Shown here: in pieces, positions 33,067 to 44,040 of the stretch
How the letters are laid out: each line of letters begins with the position of its first letter
How positions within the stretch are numbered: position 1 is the stretch's first letter
Source: Halocafeteria seosinensis
Taxonomy: Eukaryota > Sar > Bigyra > Bicosoecida
Length of the DNA: 64,000 nucleotides
Assembly (NCBI GenBank): GCA_001687465.1
Contig: LVLI01000229.1
Location: forward strand, 1 to 64,000
Direction of reading: 5' to 3'
Notes under the pieces: model-generated
The model's input: the letters and a program-made list of their open reading frames with translations, nothing else
The model's database searches: none
What the model was told of the DNA's origin: nothing
Translations under genes and position numbers: made by a program

Positions 33067-35841
33067 ATGATGATGGTAACGAACTCGAGTGTGCGTCGAA
33101 ACATGCTAATGGAGCCTGCATCTTGCTCCAAAGAGGAGGAAGCGTCGGCTCCTCCAGGGTCTGTACACGCCAAATGCCCTGTTTCTCAGGCGAATCAGGG
33201 TCCTACCGAGTCCATACAGGCTCAACACGGCCTCTCCAGTACCCAGTCGAGCGAGCAAGCGTACCACTACCCTCTGTTATCGTCTCGGCCTTTCCTGACG
33301 GACATGACGGGGGCCGTGACCTCCTCCATTGTACAGTCTCAATTAGCCCAATTGTTGATGGAAATGAGCTCAGATACCGAAGGGGATACATCCCACAACA
33401 GTACGTCGTTTTCTGCTTCAACGGCGACCGCATCCGTGGAGGAAGCCACGAAATCTGAGAAAGAGAATGCGGTGGAGAGTGTGAAACAGAGCACAACTAC
33501 CAATTATCATCCACCCGACACTTTGGAAGACGCAGGAGGCTCCACGGAGAAGAATGGTGGTGGAAATGTAGTGCCTTCAGGATCCTCGGCGCTTGGGACG
33601 GCCGCCGCGGCGAGTGAGAAGAGTGGAGAGGGACCGAATGAAGACGAGGAGCACAGGATCCTGGAATGTATGCTATCCTCAATGCGAGAAATTGCATATC
33701 GAGCGATGGAAAATTGTCACTTTCGTCGGAGTACGCTGGACGATTCTATTCTCAGAGAGGGATCGGCTTTGAGACGAGTACTCCACGGACGCAAAGCTGA
33801 GACAGTTTTATCTCATGCGGCGCGATTAGATCCTCAACAAATCGAAAAATTCTCCGGTGCAAGACCAAATGATGGACTCCAAGGGACAGATGTGGATGCT
33901 AATTCTTCGCAAGGCGACATTGAGCAGATGATTGAAGCTATCGTTGAATCGACAAACTTATCCAAGAATACTGCAAGAGAATTGCTTATGGCAGGGACTA
34001 CAACAGGCTCCAGTAGCCACCAAACAACCACCAACCCGCGCAAGAGTACGAGAGCTGCAGCCCGCAAAGCAGCAGCCTCTTCTTTGACAGGAGGTAGTAT
34101 ATCAAACTCCGATGCTAATGTTGCCACCGAAGTTAGCACTGAGACGGTGCAGGCCGCTTCGGAGTCCTACAGTCAAATACAATATAGCAACACCAGCAGT
34201 GTCTACGACATTGCCGGAAATGCTCCTACGCTGATCAATAGCCAGGACGCGAACCACTCAGCGTTTGGACGAGTCAACAGCACGGGGACATATAACGGAA
34301 ATCTGGGCAACATAACCGGTTCTCAGTCCACGCACTTTGATATTGACGATGCTGAGGGGCCTTTCACTAACAGCGACATGCCAGGTGGTAACTTGCATCC
34401 GTCTCAGAGCTCTTTCGCATCGCTAACTAGCGTTCGAAGCTCTGGAATGGACAATGGGCTCCATTATGGTACTGATGACGGACATGAACTATCGCAATCC
34501 CAACGCAGCGACTTTAGATACGAAGCTTTAATGGAACCTGAAGCATCACAACAAAGTGATGATTTATCAGCAAACGTAGACGAAGACTACGATCTATCAC
34601 ATATAAATTCTCCGGGGGATAATGGCGGGGCAAGTGAACGAAGAAGCACACTTAGCCCTTCTGTATATGAAGCAGCATCACTACTACGCATTCAGCAACA
34701 GCGCACCCCACATGGCCTTACACCTAACGGCGCCCTCTCAGCTTCATCGTCTGGAGAAAAAAGGCACGGGTATTCAAACAGCCCGGACGACCAAAGCTCG
34801 CGAAGACGGTCTGAGTTCACCGACCCGTCGGATGCGTATCTCTTTGACGATGATTCCAATACGAATGCTTCGAGAGGAAACAAGCGCGGAAACTCAAAGA
34901 AACAGGAAAAAAAGTCAACCTCGTCCAAAAGAACTGCGGCCAAAAAACGGAAGAATCCCGCAAGTGGGGCAGGTTCTGAGGGTGGAGCGTCTGGGGATGA
35001 ATCCAGTCTGAATAATGATAGCACAAGCAAGAAATCTGGACAAAAACGAGGTAGGAAACAGAAGGAAACTAAGCCAGCAAATAAAACCACTTCAACCAGT
35101 GATGGCAACGAGAGCAAGAACGAAGATGAACCGAGAAAGGTGAGCCGTTATTTGGGGGTCAGTTGGATCCGCGCTACGGAGAAATGGAGAGCTGACAGTG
35201 TCGTTAATGGGAAACTTCAGTACTTGGGTTGTTACGACACCGAAAGACAGGCCGCTCAAGCTGTCGATAAAGCCCGGGTTAAAGGCTGGGACGGAAAGTC
35301 GAAGATACGTCTTAATTTCCCCGAAGAGCACCCTGAAGTTACCACTGCTACTCCTGCTGTAAAACAAGCCCGTGGTACCTCGAAATTTGTCGGTGTTTCA
35401 TGGGATGTCAAACTTAAAAAGTGGAAAGCTAGGATCGTCCTTGATGGCAGACATGAAAGGATAGGACTTTTTGACTCGGAAGAAGAAGCAGCCAGGGCTG
35501 TGGATAAGAGCAAAGTAGAGAACTGGGATGGGTCGACCATGCCACGTCTGAATTTTCCAGAAGAGTATAACCTTCCTCACGGTAAGGGTTCCCAAGCAGC
35601 ATTGGTGAAGACAGCAGTTGAACATGGTTTGAATATTCCGAAAGTCCGAGGAAAGAAAAACCAGCAAGTTGTGGAGGAAGCTACCCGTTCTACTGGGGCC
35701 GCGGAATTTCCCAATGACGCATCATCTTCTCGCAGTACGGGAACTAAACGTAGTCAACGGCAAAGCCGCAAACGCAAGAATGCTAGCGCCTCTGCCACCG
35801 CTGATGACTCTGATGATTTCCTCCACGATCCTTCCGAGTAA
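33067..35841 (+). CDS. Double AP2-domain DNA-binding protein
   Basis: This single-exon frame of 924 residues starts from the first of three consecutive ATG codons (33067). The N-terminal three quarters is low complexity and rich in Ser, Thr, Asn and Gln. A Lys/Arg-rich basic region near residues 615-690 resembles a nuclear localisation signal. Two AP2 domains follow: about 693-753 (SRYLGVSWIRATEKWRA ... LGCYDTERQAAQAVDKA) and about 771-833 (SKFVGVSWDVKLKKWKA ... GLFDSEEEAARAVDKS), each ending with LNFPEE. AP2 domains bind DNA with a three-stranded sheet. Such proteins are transcription factors in plants, algae and apicomplexans, though related AP2 domains also occur in mobile-element endonucleases; none of the endonuclease motifs is present here. 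The C-terminus is again basic and acidic. It is likely a nuclear regulator; the targets are unknown. Confidence 0.88.
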   Translation: MMMVTNSSVRRNMLMEPASCSKEEEASAPPGSVHAKCPVSQANQGPTESIQAQHGLSSTQSSEQAYHYPLLSSRPFLTDMTGAVTSSIVQSQLAQLLMEMSSDTEGDTSHNSTSFSASTATASVEEATKSEKENAVESVKQSTTTNYHPPDTLEDAGGSTEKNGGGNVVPSGSSALGTAAAASEKSGEGPNEDEEHRILECMLSSMREIAYRAMENCHFRRSTLDDSILREGSALRRVLHGRKAETVLSHAARLDPQQIEKFSGARPNDGLQGTDVDANSSQGDIEQMIEAIVESTNLSKNTARELLMAGTTTGSSSHQTTTNPRKSTRAAARKAAASSLTGGSISNSDANVATEVSTETVQAASESYSQIQYSNTSSVYDIAGNAPTLINSQDANHSAFGRVNSTGTYNGNLGNITGSQSTHFDIDDAEGPFTNSDMPGGNLHPSQSSFASLTSVRSSGMDNGLHYGTDDGHELSQSQRSDFRYEALMEPEASQQSDDLSANVDEDYDLSHINSPGDNGGASERRSTLSPSVYEAASLLRIQQQRTPHGLTPNGALSASSSGEKRHGYSNSPDDQSSRRRSEFTDPSDAYLFDDDSNTNASRGNKRGNSKKQEKKSTSSKRTAAKKRKNPASGAGSEGGASGDESSLNNDSTSKKSGQKRGRKQKETKPANKTTSTSDGNESKNEDEPRKVSRYLGVSWIRATEKWRADSVVNGKLQYLGCYDTERQAAQAVDKARVKGWDGKSKIRLNFPEEHPEVTTATPAVKQARGTSKFVGVSWDVKLKKWKARIVLDGRHERIGLFDSEEEAARAVDKSKVENWDGSTMPRLNFPEEYNLPHGKGSQAALVKTAVEHGLNIPKVRGKKNQQVVEEATRSTGAAEFPNDASSSRSTGTKRSQRQSRKRKNASASATADDSDDFLHDPSE

Positions 35842-36393
35842 GTCTAGTACCCAGTAACGTGTCGGCGCTACTTGCCAATACTGTTGACTGTACTTTGCCA
35901 TCGCAGATTTTGATTAACTGAATGTTGATTGGGTCTCCGTTTTATGGACATAACCAGGACAACCGAGAGTACAAAGCCGTTGCTTTTGGAGTTACACTTG
36001 TAGACACCCTACTATTATATAATTGCACACATACACATGAAGCAAACTACATACGGCATCATCTCATATTGTCCTCCCCTTTCCATGAGAGCATCCATAT
36101 CGAAATTGAACATTTCAAATCGGTAAAGTGTGAAGGAAGTCCGTTGAACGCGACCACGAAGGGTGTTCGCACGGAGTACAAGTGGATGATCCTTTCACAT
36201 TCGCATTGTCTGTCTGTGTTGCATCGTCTTATTCTACACACACAAAATCTCTCTGTGTGTGTGTGCGTGTGTTTGTGGATCTTATCATTAACTTTTTGGT
36301 CTACTGCGTTTGTGTGTGTGTGGCCTCCTTCAAGTTTTTTTGGCGCGTCGAGTGGGGGATTGGAAGCGCGCAAGTAGCGTTCGAGGGTCTATA
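35842..36393. other. Intergenic region with TG microsatellites
   Basis: This lies between the AP2 gene and the next plus-strand gene. It contains (TG)n tracts near 36255-36275 and 36310-36325. No gene recognised. Confidence 0.55.
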
Positions 36394-37818
36394 ATGAAGG
36401 TTTTACGGCCCCGTGAGCGGCCCCCGTTGGCCCCAGAGGCGAAAAAATACGACCCACCACGGGATCCTCTCCCGGCACGAAGGTCGTTGGGGAATGAATT
36501 CGCGCGCCACGACGACACTCGTCCTGCAGGAGGCAATATTCTACAGCAAATGGCGCTGGACGAGAAGAAGGACCACAGCCTTGCAGAGCAGACGACGCAG
36601 AGACAACCACCACCTCGTGGTGGTATGGGCACGGATATGGGGAGTGCTGGTAGTGGTGGGGGGGTACGCTCTTCGTCCTCATCCTCTCTCACGGCCGAAG
36701 TGGGAGGAAGTGGCTCCACTAACAATTACGTAAGTGAGAAAATGAATAACCGGCAAGTAAACGTAACGTTAACTGGAGTTTTTGGTACTGCAGAAAACAA
36801 CGATCGCTGGTAAAATGAGTCATCGCCAAGGTGCCAGCGTATGGGACTGTTTCCAACCGTATCCCAACGAAACGGAAGAGGTTAGTTAGTTACCTAGTTA
36901 ATTGTTCCGGTTACCCTAACCTGTTTATTGATCATCCAATGATTGCAATGGTTTTGATATTTGCAGACATGTCGACTCAAAGAAGGGCAAGGACTCTACG
37001 CGATACCTACGAAGAAACGAGTAAACCAAGCTCCAGCAAATTTTGTACCGGATAAAGGCAATCGGGCAGTGGTGGAGGAAAACCGATACCACAATGAACA
37101 ATATCAACGACCAGGCACTCGATACGAACGAGATTTGAGGACGCAAAACCATTTATGGGAGATTTTGACTGGTACCTCAGATACTGAAAGTGTCGATTCC
37201 GGAAAGGACCCTAGTGTATCCTCTCGGTTCAGCGACCAGATGGCATTCGTTGATTACAAACAGTCTAACAACATATATCAAGCCCTTCATCAGGATCCTC
37301 CGTACTCATATAATCCTCAAGATCCTTTTCTAAAACAGGCAGCGGAAAGGAGGGCCAGAGTTGAAGACGGAACCTATCCGTCCTCCAAGTATTTTACCCG
37401 GTACAAACAAAAGGAGTCGGACAAACTACAGGAAGCATTGATACACGATGCGTCCAAACACCGTGCTCCGCGTGAAGATTACGCCTTACCTGAATCAAAA
37501 CGACATGGTAGCCACTTTCGGAATACACCGTGGGATGCTCAGGCTCCCATGCATTTGAGTTGGGATGAAGCCGGGGCCACGCAGAGCTCCCGGGGCCACA
37601 ATGGTGGTAAATCGGAAGCGCAATCACGTCTCGAAAAACATCTTGCAGGACATAAATGGATGCCTAGTGAATCTCGTCCAATAACAACAGAATGCCGAGA
37701 GAATTACCAGGGTAAAATGACAGGCGGTCCTCGTCAACCAGCCCCGAGGAAATTCGGAAAGAAGATGGTCGTGCCGAACCATATGAATCCATGGGGAGGA
37801 CGTACCAAAGTCGTGTAG
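36394..37818 (+). CDS. Conserved-looking protein of unknown function, three exons
   Basis: The exons are 36394-36729, 36794-36880 and 36967-37818, with both introns phase 0 (donors GTAAGT and GTTAGT, acceptors CTGCAG and TTGCAG). The product is 424 residues. The N-terminal 110 residues are Pro-, Arg- and Gly/Ser-rich and probably disordered. The remainder is hydrophilic and basic with many Tyr, Trp and Pro residues and no membrane segment (for example SVWDCFQPYP and GLYAIPTKKR). Tyr/Pro/Arg-rich, helix-poor composition of this kind is seen in microtubule-associated inner proteins of cilia, but this is only a resemblance in style. I do not recognise the family. In-frame joins across both introns support the gene model. 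Confidence 0.75.
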
Positions 37819-38705
37819 TATGTCCTTATACTTGCTGTGGAAGCTCATGAGATGGTGTATTGCCTTGACAAAGGCGCGTTCAGATAAGCAAGGTACATAT
37901 TTGCTATGAGTCCAGGTTGTTTTGCCAGGGAGTTAAGCACGCACCATCTCAACTGTGCGTTTTTCTAGCTAGTAGTATTAAGTCAGTATTGGAGTAGCGT
38001 ATACAGTATGGCCGGGTAACTCCCTGAAAAATTTCCAGAGAATTCTCCTCTGGAAACACAACAACTCATGACTCTTCTTGTTAGGTTTACGTCGCGCGCC
38101 GCTGGGTCGGCAACCCAGTAACTTTGTTTCGTCGTCCGAGTTTATCTACTAATTGTGAGGGCTTTGTCCCCTTCAAATGTGCACTTCTTTTCTGTTGGGA
38201 CCTGTGAATTTCGTTAGGAATTCAACGCTCCGGGGAGATTCCTACAGACAATTCCTGTCGTACACGGCATACTGTGCGCGCTAGTTTGCTCCTCTCGTGT
38301 GCTAGTGTTAAGTCACAATCAGAACGTGCTGGCATCTTCATCGTCTGTTTCCGAAGTTATACAGTCACTGGGATATTCATGTGAACAACGCCTTATAGTT
38401 GCTCAATACCAGTAGTCCTTTGTTGAGCAACCTCCTGCTTACTGTCACTGTGTGAGCATCGTTACAGAAGTCTTTATTCCTGTTTGATTGTCACCCTTGA
38501 CGGCTCGCGTTACGCTCTTCCACGAAATGTCTGTAGACCCTTCGAATTGTTTGCCCGCCACACCGGACCATTGCAAATGTTCTCTTGTCTCAAATTTGGT
38601 AGGGAGGGAACGTGTCTTCGTGATATCCGTAGGTGGAGGGCTGTTGTAATTATCGGCAGCAGAAAACGCAGAACTGTTAGCCTTGAAATACCTTGCCGAG
38701 CATAT
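37819..38705. other. Intergenic region between converging genes
   Basis: No gene recognised. A perfect nine-base-pair inverted repeat (TTTCCAGAG ... CTCTGGAAA, seven-base loop) lies at 38032-38056. This is shared 3' flanking space of the plus-strand unknown gene and the minus-strand Glug-repeat gene. Confidence 0.55.
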
Positions 38706-41306
38706 TCAGCCTTTTACTGTGCGCTTGGGTCTTTGAGCAGGCAGTACAATGACCCTGCCAGACTGATCGCCTCGTGTACCCGTAACCAAAGCGCTATTTG
38801 TTTCGGAAGGTGTCGTCGTGGAGCTTCGTGTTGGAGTCAAGCTCGGCGTTGGAATTGGTGTCCTTGTTTGGTTCTGCGACAACGATGGAGTCACACTCGC
38901 AGAGGGTGTAACGCTGCTTGAAGGAGTCTCCGACCTTGTCGTTGTCACTGATGGCGTCGAAATGGGTGAATGAGTAGGAGATGACGGTGGTAATTGAAAG
39001 CGGAGAATTGGAAGCACATTAACCTCGTCGTCGTCGCTTTCTCGTCTATCTAAAGCCCATACGTCATCCGACCACCCTCCCAGTTGATACAGCTGTCCCT
39101 GTATGTCCGTCAAATCATCTGAATTGTTTGTCTTAACGAGATTAGTTCCATCATACACTCCCACGATCGACGCTGCTCCTCCATTTCCATTGTATACGGA
39201 ATATTTTACTACGATAGTACCACTCGCTCCATTTAATATAGATCCTATAATACCCCCAGCATCCGTACCAGTGACTGCCCCTAATGCATATGTATTTGTA
39301 ATGTATACATCACCTGTGGCTTCGCCCGATTGCCCTCCTGTCCTGGATCCTGTAATACCTCCTGCGTGGGTGCCACTAATATCTCCTCGTGTATAACAAT
39401 CTATGATATGTACTTCACCCTCATCCTCTGCTGTATCATGGCCACTAATCCCTCCACTAAAATCTGCAGATATTTGTCCCATACTATAACATTCCTTGAT
39501 ATAAACAAATCCATTGGTATGACCAGCATGGAGACCCACAATACCACCACTGGATTGACCACTAGGAATGATATCTCCTGTGGAATAGGAACGAGTTATA
39601 TACACTTGACCATTCGTAAAACCTACAGCATTTCCACAAATACCGCCTGCATATTGTCCTTCAATAGTCCCAGTGGAATAACAATCCGTGATATTGACAA
39701 TCCCATGATTGGATCCTACATAGTATCCTGCAATACCACCTGCATATGTACCCAGTATCCTCCCTGTCGAATACGAATTCGATATCTTGATTTGACCATG
39801 ATTATGACCACTTTGGTAACCACATATACCACCACCATCTCCACCAGCAATATCTCCTGATGAGCTACATGAATCTATGATAAAGAATTTCTGCTCTTGT
39901 TGGACAATGAATCCACCTCGGAATGCAGTTGACCCATTCCTAATATCAAGATTCCGGATCAATGGAGCTTGATCAAATGATGTAACACCGTCCAGTATCG
40001 TGAACAATCCCTGGAAATCCGTTATTCCGTTCAGATCTATAATGTCCCCATTTTGCCGACCACCGTCAAACGTCTCATTCGCATCCAACGAAATATAATC
40101 TTGGTTCGTATAGCCATGATCATCCCAAACCAACACATTACAGTTCATTTCAAACTGGTGTTGAGCCGCATTATAGTGGAAGCAGGATTCAGTTCCATTT
40201 AGAATCGCAGGTCGTAAATCTGTTGCTACTGCCTCGTTCAAAAAAATGCAACCGAAAAACAATGACGCCAACATAACCGTTGTTAGTGACGAAATATTAA
40301 TCGTATTTCGCAGTCCGTAAGCCCGAGACGCTTTTCCATGCGCTAGGAGTTTCATTCTCATATCAGGGGATGGCCACGTCAGTCCCTTGATCAGATTTTT
40401 ATATCTCAGGCGAGAAGCCTTTCCCAATGGGTTGCTGGGAGCTGCCGAAAAATCTTCATCTCCGGGACTTGTCAACTTCCAGCTCAATGCTTGTAAAACC
40501 TGGACTGATGCGATCAGCAGACTGAATAAAACAAGAAGTGATTTCTCCCTTTCGACAGTCAAGGCGTGGAATCCAAGGTGTGTCATGTGATCACAAGAGC
40601 GAAATATCTGTCGGACACTACGGAGTGGATTCATATCGCTCGCTACAGTGCTGGCAGTTGTTAAAGCAGCACTTCCTCGTCCGCTCTTAACCAGCTTGTT
40701 CCAGAAATGAACATAGTCGATCGGTGGCCAATGGGAACACGGATAAAAGTCAACCTTCACTTCAAGACGTGCGATAGTCTCAGACGTGAGCAACCAATGA
40801 CCCATGAACTTCATGTCACTAGTACTCTCCCGCACGACGTTAATCGATGAAAGATGCTTTATTGCAACTGGATCTTTCGGGAGAGCCACACTTAGATACT
40901 GCAATTTTCTTCTCGTATCTCCAAGTAAGTAGTAGTCAAAAGATAACATCTTGTGTGCCTTTCTTCCTCGTGGCAACGAGCCAAACTGAACAGGCATCGG
41001 AAGACAACGGACATGTTTGCTACGAACCGAATAAGATGACGGCACGATACGAGCAGAGGAGGCAAAGCGAGACACCTTCTGACGAGATGCATACACCAGG
41101 ACAATATCACAATGAGAAGAGAATACTGGTACGCGATGCGCTACCGATACGCATTGCTCACCGGGGTTGGGTTTGGGTCCGTCCGCTTGCTTTGACTCAT
41201 TGTCAGATATCAAGCCAAGACAGACAGCAATGAAAGCAACCCCAGTCAACATCAGCGTCCATTGCAAGGTGAGCGAAGATGATATACGCTTTGTGGGTCG
41301 TGCCAT
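38706..41306 (-). CDS. Membrane-anchored Glug-repeat surface protein with Ser/Thr/Pro-rich tail
   Basis: This 866-residue frame starts at ATG 41306. Hydrophobic stretches occur near residues 15-33, 254-274 and 338-358 (VMLASLFFGCIF). From about residue 480 to 700 there are about six repeats of 36-38 residues with the pattern Ser-Tyr-Ser-Thr-Gly ... AGGIxG (for example DCYSTGTIEGQYAGG). This matches the bacterial/algal GLUG motif thought to form a beta-helix. A Ser/Thr/Pro-rich stretch at about 770-835 (SVTPSASVTPSLSQNQT) looks like an O-glycosylated stalk. The likely role is a cell-surface or secreted adhesin-like protein. The first 330 residues are unlike the rest, and an internal Met just before the last hydrophobic segment (near residue 327) could be the true start of a signal-anchored protein. 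Confidence 0.75.
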   Translation of the reverse strand: MARPTKRISSSLTLQWTLMLTGVAFIAVCLGLISDNESKQADGPKPNPGEQCVSVAHRVPVFSSHCDIVLVYASRQKVSRFASSARIVPSSYSVRSKHVRCLPMPVQFGSLPRGRKAHKMLSFDYYLLGDTRRKLQYLSVALPKDPVAIKHLSSINVVRESTSDMKFMGHWLLTSETIARLEVKVDFYPCSHWPPIDYVHFWNKLVKSGRGSAALTTASTVASDMNPLRSVRQIFRSCDHMTHLGFHALTVEREKSLLVLFSLLIASVQVLQALSWKLTSPGDEDFSAAPSNPLGKASRLRYKNLIKGLTWPSPDMRMKLLAHGKASRAYGLRNTINISSLTTVMLASLFFGCIFLNEAVATDLRPAILNGTESCFHYNAAQHQFEMNCNVLVWDDHGYTNQDYISLDANETFDGGRQNGDIIDLNGITDFQGLFTILDGVTSFDQAPLIRNLDIRNGSTAFRGGFIVQQEQKFFIIDSCSSSGDIAGGDGGGICGYQSGHNHGQIKISNSYSTGRILGTYAGGIAGYYVGSNHGIVNITDCYSTGTIEGQYAGGICGNAVGFTNGQVYITRSYSTGDIIPSGQSSGGIVGLHAGHTNGFVYIKECYSMGQISADFSGGISGHDTAEDEGEVHIIDCYTRGDISGTHAGGITGSRTGGQSGEATGDVYITNTYALGAVTGTDAGGIIGSILNGASGTIVVKYSVYNGNGGAASIVGVYDGTNLVKTNNSDDLTDIQGQLYQLGGWSDDVWALDRRESDDDEVNVLPILRFQLPPSSPTHSPISTPSVTTTRSETPSSSVTPSASVTPSLSQNQTRTPIPTPSLTPTRSSTTTPSETNSALVTGTRGDQSGRVIVLPAQRPKRTVKG

Positions 41307-41589
41307 GGGCCATCGGTCACACCTTCGTCGACGTCGTAGTACAAGTAGCTGTCCAACGCCTTGGTTTCCTGTGGCTTTGGGAGAAAACCCTTATTTAATT
41401 AACAAGCACCTGTTCTGGTTTCTGACTTGTCCGTCAATACTGTACTCTCTATATATACAACTTCTGTAGTTTCAGAAAACGCTGTGCAGCACACAAGCGG
41501 AAAACATCCCAACCACTGTCACCGGAAGCCCTGTTCAGAGTTTTGGCAGATTTCCCGACTTCGTTTTCTTAGGCCTTTGCTGCCGAAAT

Positions 41590-43590
41590 GCCGGTTTTGT
41601 GCAGATCTTGGTGGTGAACACCACTACCCTTGACGGCCTTCACTCAAAGGTCGGAGGTAGAGTTTTACACAAATTGGCATACCGCTCCTCGTTAAGAGGA
41701 TGCGGTCAATTCCCCGGCTGGTGGGCTACATACTGTATGTATCTGTCACATTTGTGTGTGTGTGTAATTGGTATTAACTTACATCCACCATCTTGGTTGC
41801 GGAACTTTGGGTTCTATTCATCATGGATTTTACTTGATCCACATACAGTAATACACAGCCTCAACTATCTGGTGCTCTTAAACTTTCGGCTGTCAGCCGA
41901 AAGGAGGGGTTCATTGAAGTACCGTTCTCCGAAACGTTGATGCACTACCATATGAAGAATTGAACAAGATCTCGAGGTCCATATTCATAGCCCATTCAAC
42001 GTTATGGATACACTACTGTGTGCTTGTGTTATGATGTTGTAAAGCAGTATCTGAAGACTCGCAAGTATACTCTACCGGTACGCGACGGAATAATTTAAGA
42101 CGACTACGGTAGATGCGGTCAATCAAGTTGCATCGCACTTGACTTCTAAGACACACCACAGGCTGTTGACAATTAGGGCACTACAGCTGCTTCTAATAAC
42201 TCAAATAACCAAACTATAGATATGCAGGACTAGCATTCCAGGAGAGTCGGCGCCGACCAGCAGCAACGTCTGTGAACTGAATCTAAGTCTATCATTACGA
42301 CTCGCTGCGGAATTCCTTCCCAGTGGTAGGCATTTTAATAAAAGAAGCATTCGGCATGAAACTCCCTCTCGGTCGAACGCACGTGTGTTCTTCCGAGTTA
42401 CAACGTCCTACTGGCGGTCATAGCTACGCCTGCCGATCAGATTGTGACTTGAGTCCCGTGCAACGGATTTTTCCACGGACGCCGACGAAGATTCCTCTGT
42501 TTGATATAACACGCCCCTAGTACGTGAGGCAGTGGCCAAGTAGTGGCTGCCGCTCAAACTTTCTGGAAGTATCGGTGTCATTGTATCTTCGTTGCTCTTT
42601 ACAAATACCCCCCCTCCTGTTGTATACAGTGTAGTGTATCAGAACGCTTTGTCCATACCCTCTCTGGTAAGACCCAATTCCCAGTACTGTACCTCCGCTG
42701 TCTTTGAGAAAGGACCGGGATTTCGCAAATCGAATGGCTTCAACATACTCTGATACGGCGTCCACAACTTGTATTAATTCCGCTTGCAGCTCATTGCGGT
42801 TTACGGGTTCCTCACTTAATCCAGTTTGCCCGATGATAGCACTCCGATGATACCTGGGCCTCGCCGTACAATATTCTCTTCAACCTTACTTTACATTTTT
42901 AGTAAGATTGCTGATATCGGTAGTAGCGATTGCTCCGTAGTTACCGTACATCGCTTGGGGAAAGCGTAGAATAGACGTCGTCCTTGATACCTCAAACGAC
43001 GGCGGTTTGGTCAGCGCCAGTCCCGGTCAACTCCCCGGCCGGTGGGCTATCTGTCACATACCGTGTGTGTGTCCCGGCTGTTGTGGCTTCCTCAGAGTCT
43101 GGGCTTTCGCTACCTCTGGGACGCTTTCACTGGAACATTCTACAGAAGTCATCAGCTAAATAGACAAAATATTTCCCAAATACCTGCTTCAAGGGTGCGT
43201 CTACTGTACGTGGTGTGTTTGTCTCGTTTACCTTGCTTCTCTACCGGATCATCTTCATGGCTTCCAGGTTTGCCTACTGTAGTTGACGCCGCTCATCTTT
43301 CTTTTTCTCTTCTTTTTCCTGTTTACTACTGAGCAAATTAATAAATCCGATCGAGTACGTCACTTTCCCGGATCTACTGTACATGTCTTCCGTCAAGTGT
43401 ATCAATTTTATTACCTCGTACCTCCAGTTTTACCAACAGCCAAATATTTTGCCCCTTGGGATCCAAGTCGATTCCGGGATTCATTGGGGATTCCCTGATT
43501 CCTGCTCACAGGGTATTATTACCTTTGAACAATCAGCAGAGAAACATACCGTATCCACGAGTCCTCCGAGCCCTCCACAACGGTGAAGTA
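41590..43590. repeat. Dispersed repeat, copy 2
   Basis: This is related over most of its length to the sequence at 1-1245, in the same order and orientation. Copy 2 is longer because of at least three extra stretches: one near 41680-41780, a 51-base insert at 43027-43077 flanked by TCCCGG, and about 250 bases near 43150-43400. A perfect hairpin (CTTTCGGCT, three-base loop, AGCCGAAAG) lies at 41883-41903. No coding capacity was recognised. It is best described as a decayed, non-autonomous dispersed element. Confidence 0.75.
43027..43077. mobile_element. Small insertion with 6-base target duplication inside repeat copy 2
   Basis: Copy 1 reads 'cgccagtcccggttgttgtg' continuously. Copy 2 reads 'cgccagtcccgg', then an extra segment, then 'tcccggctgttgtgg'. 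The extra segment is bounded by TCCCGG at 43021-43026 and 43072-43077. Its first half ('ggtcaactccccggcc' onward) resembles another copy-2-specific segment at 41704. This fits a tiny mobile insertion present twice in copy 2. Confidence 0.55.
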
Positions 43591-44040
43591 GTAGCTCCAT
43601 GTCTCATCATATCTACTCGCTCCTTAAAGAGACAAATTTGACTGGCCAGGTCACCAGTACCGGTTCCACCTGGCAGTGCGGTCTGCAGAACAAAGTTTGT
43701 ACAAGACCTTGTTTGCAGAACGAGAACTGAAGAAAAGAGTGCCCATGGAACGCCACTCCTATACTTGCTGTATGCTGTAACATACGTGTTTTACTACGTG
43801 ACATGTCATGTGTGGGTGCCCAGCCTTCAACCCGCTTACCACCAGGTGGTAAGGTGAGTAGTACGGTCAAACCTGTTTGTATTGTCCGTGTGTGTTTCCC
43901 ATGTTGAAGTTGCTAAAGGCTATAGTCTTTATTACCTGTGGAATCCATGGGAGACTTGTTGCGTCTGTCTGTCTGCCCAATGAGTGAGTGAGTGAGTGAC
44001 GTACGTAAAAACGTAAGGTACTCGTCCTTTGATTCTTGGC
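43591..44040. other. Intergenic region upstream of the 7TM-INPP4 gene
   Basis: No gene recognised. A (GAGT)n tract lies at 43980-43998 shortly before the start codon at 44041. Confidence 0.5.

Noticed and set aside
38032-38056. Nine-base-pair inverted repeat as a transcription terminator
   Set aside because: Eukaryotic transcription does not rely on intrinsic terminators, and there is no evidence that it is more than a chance palindrome.
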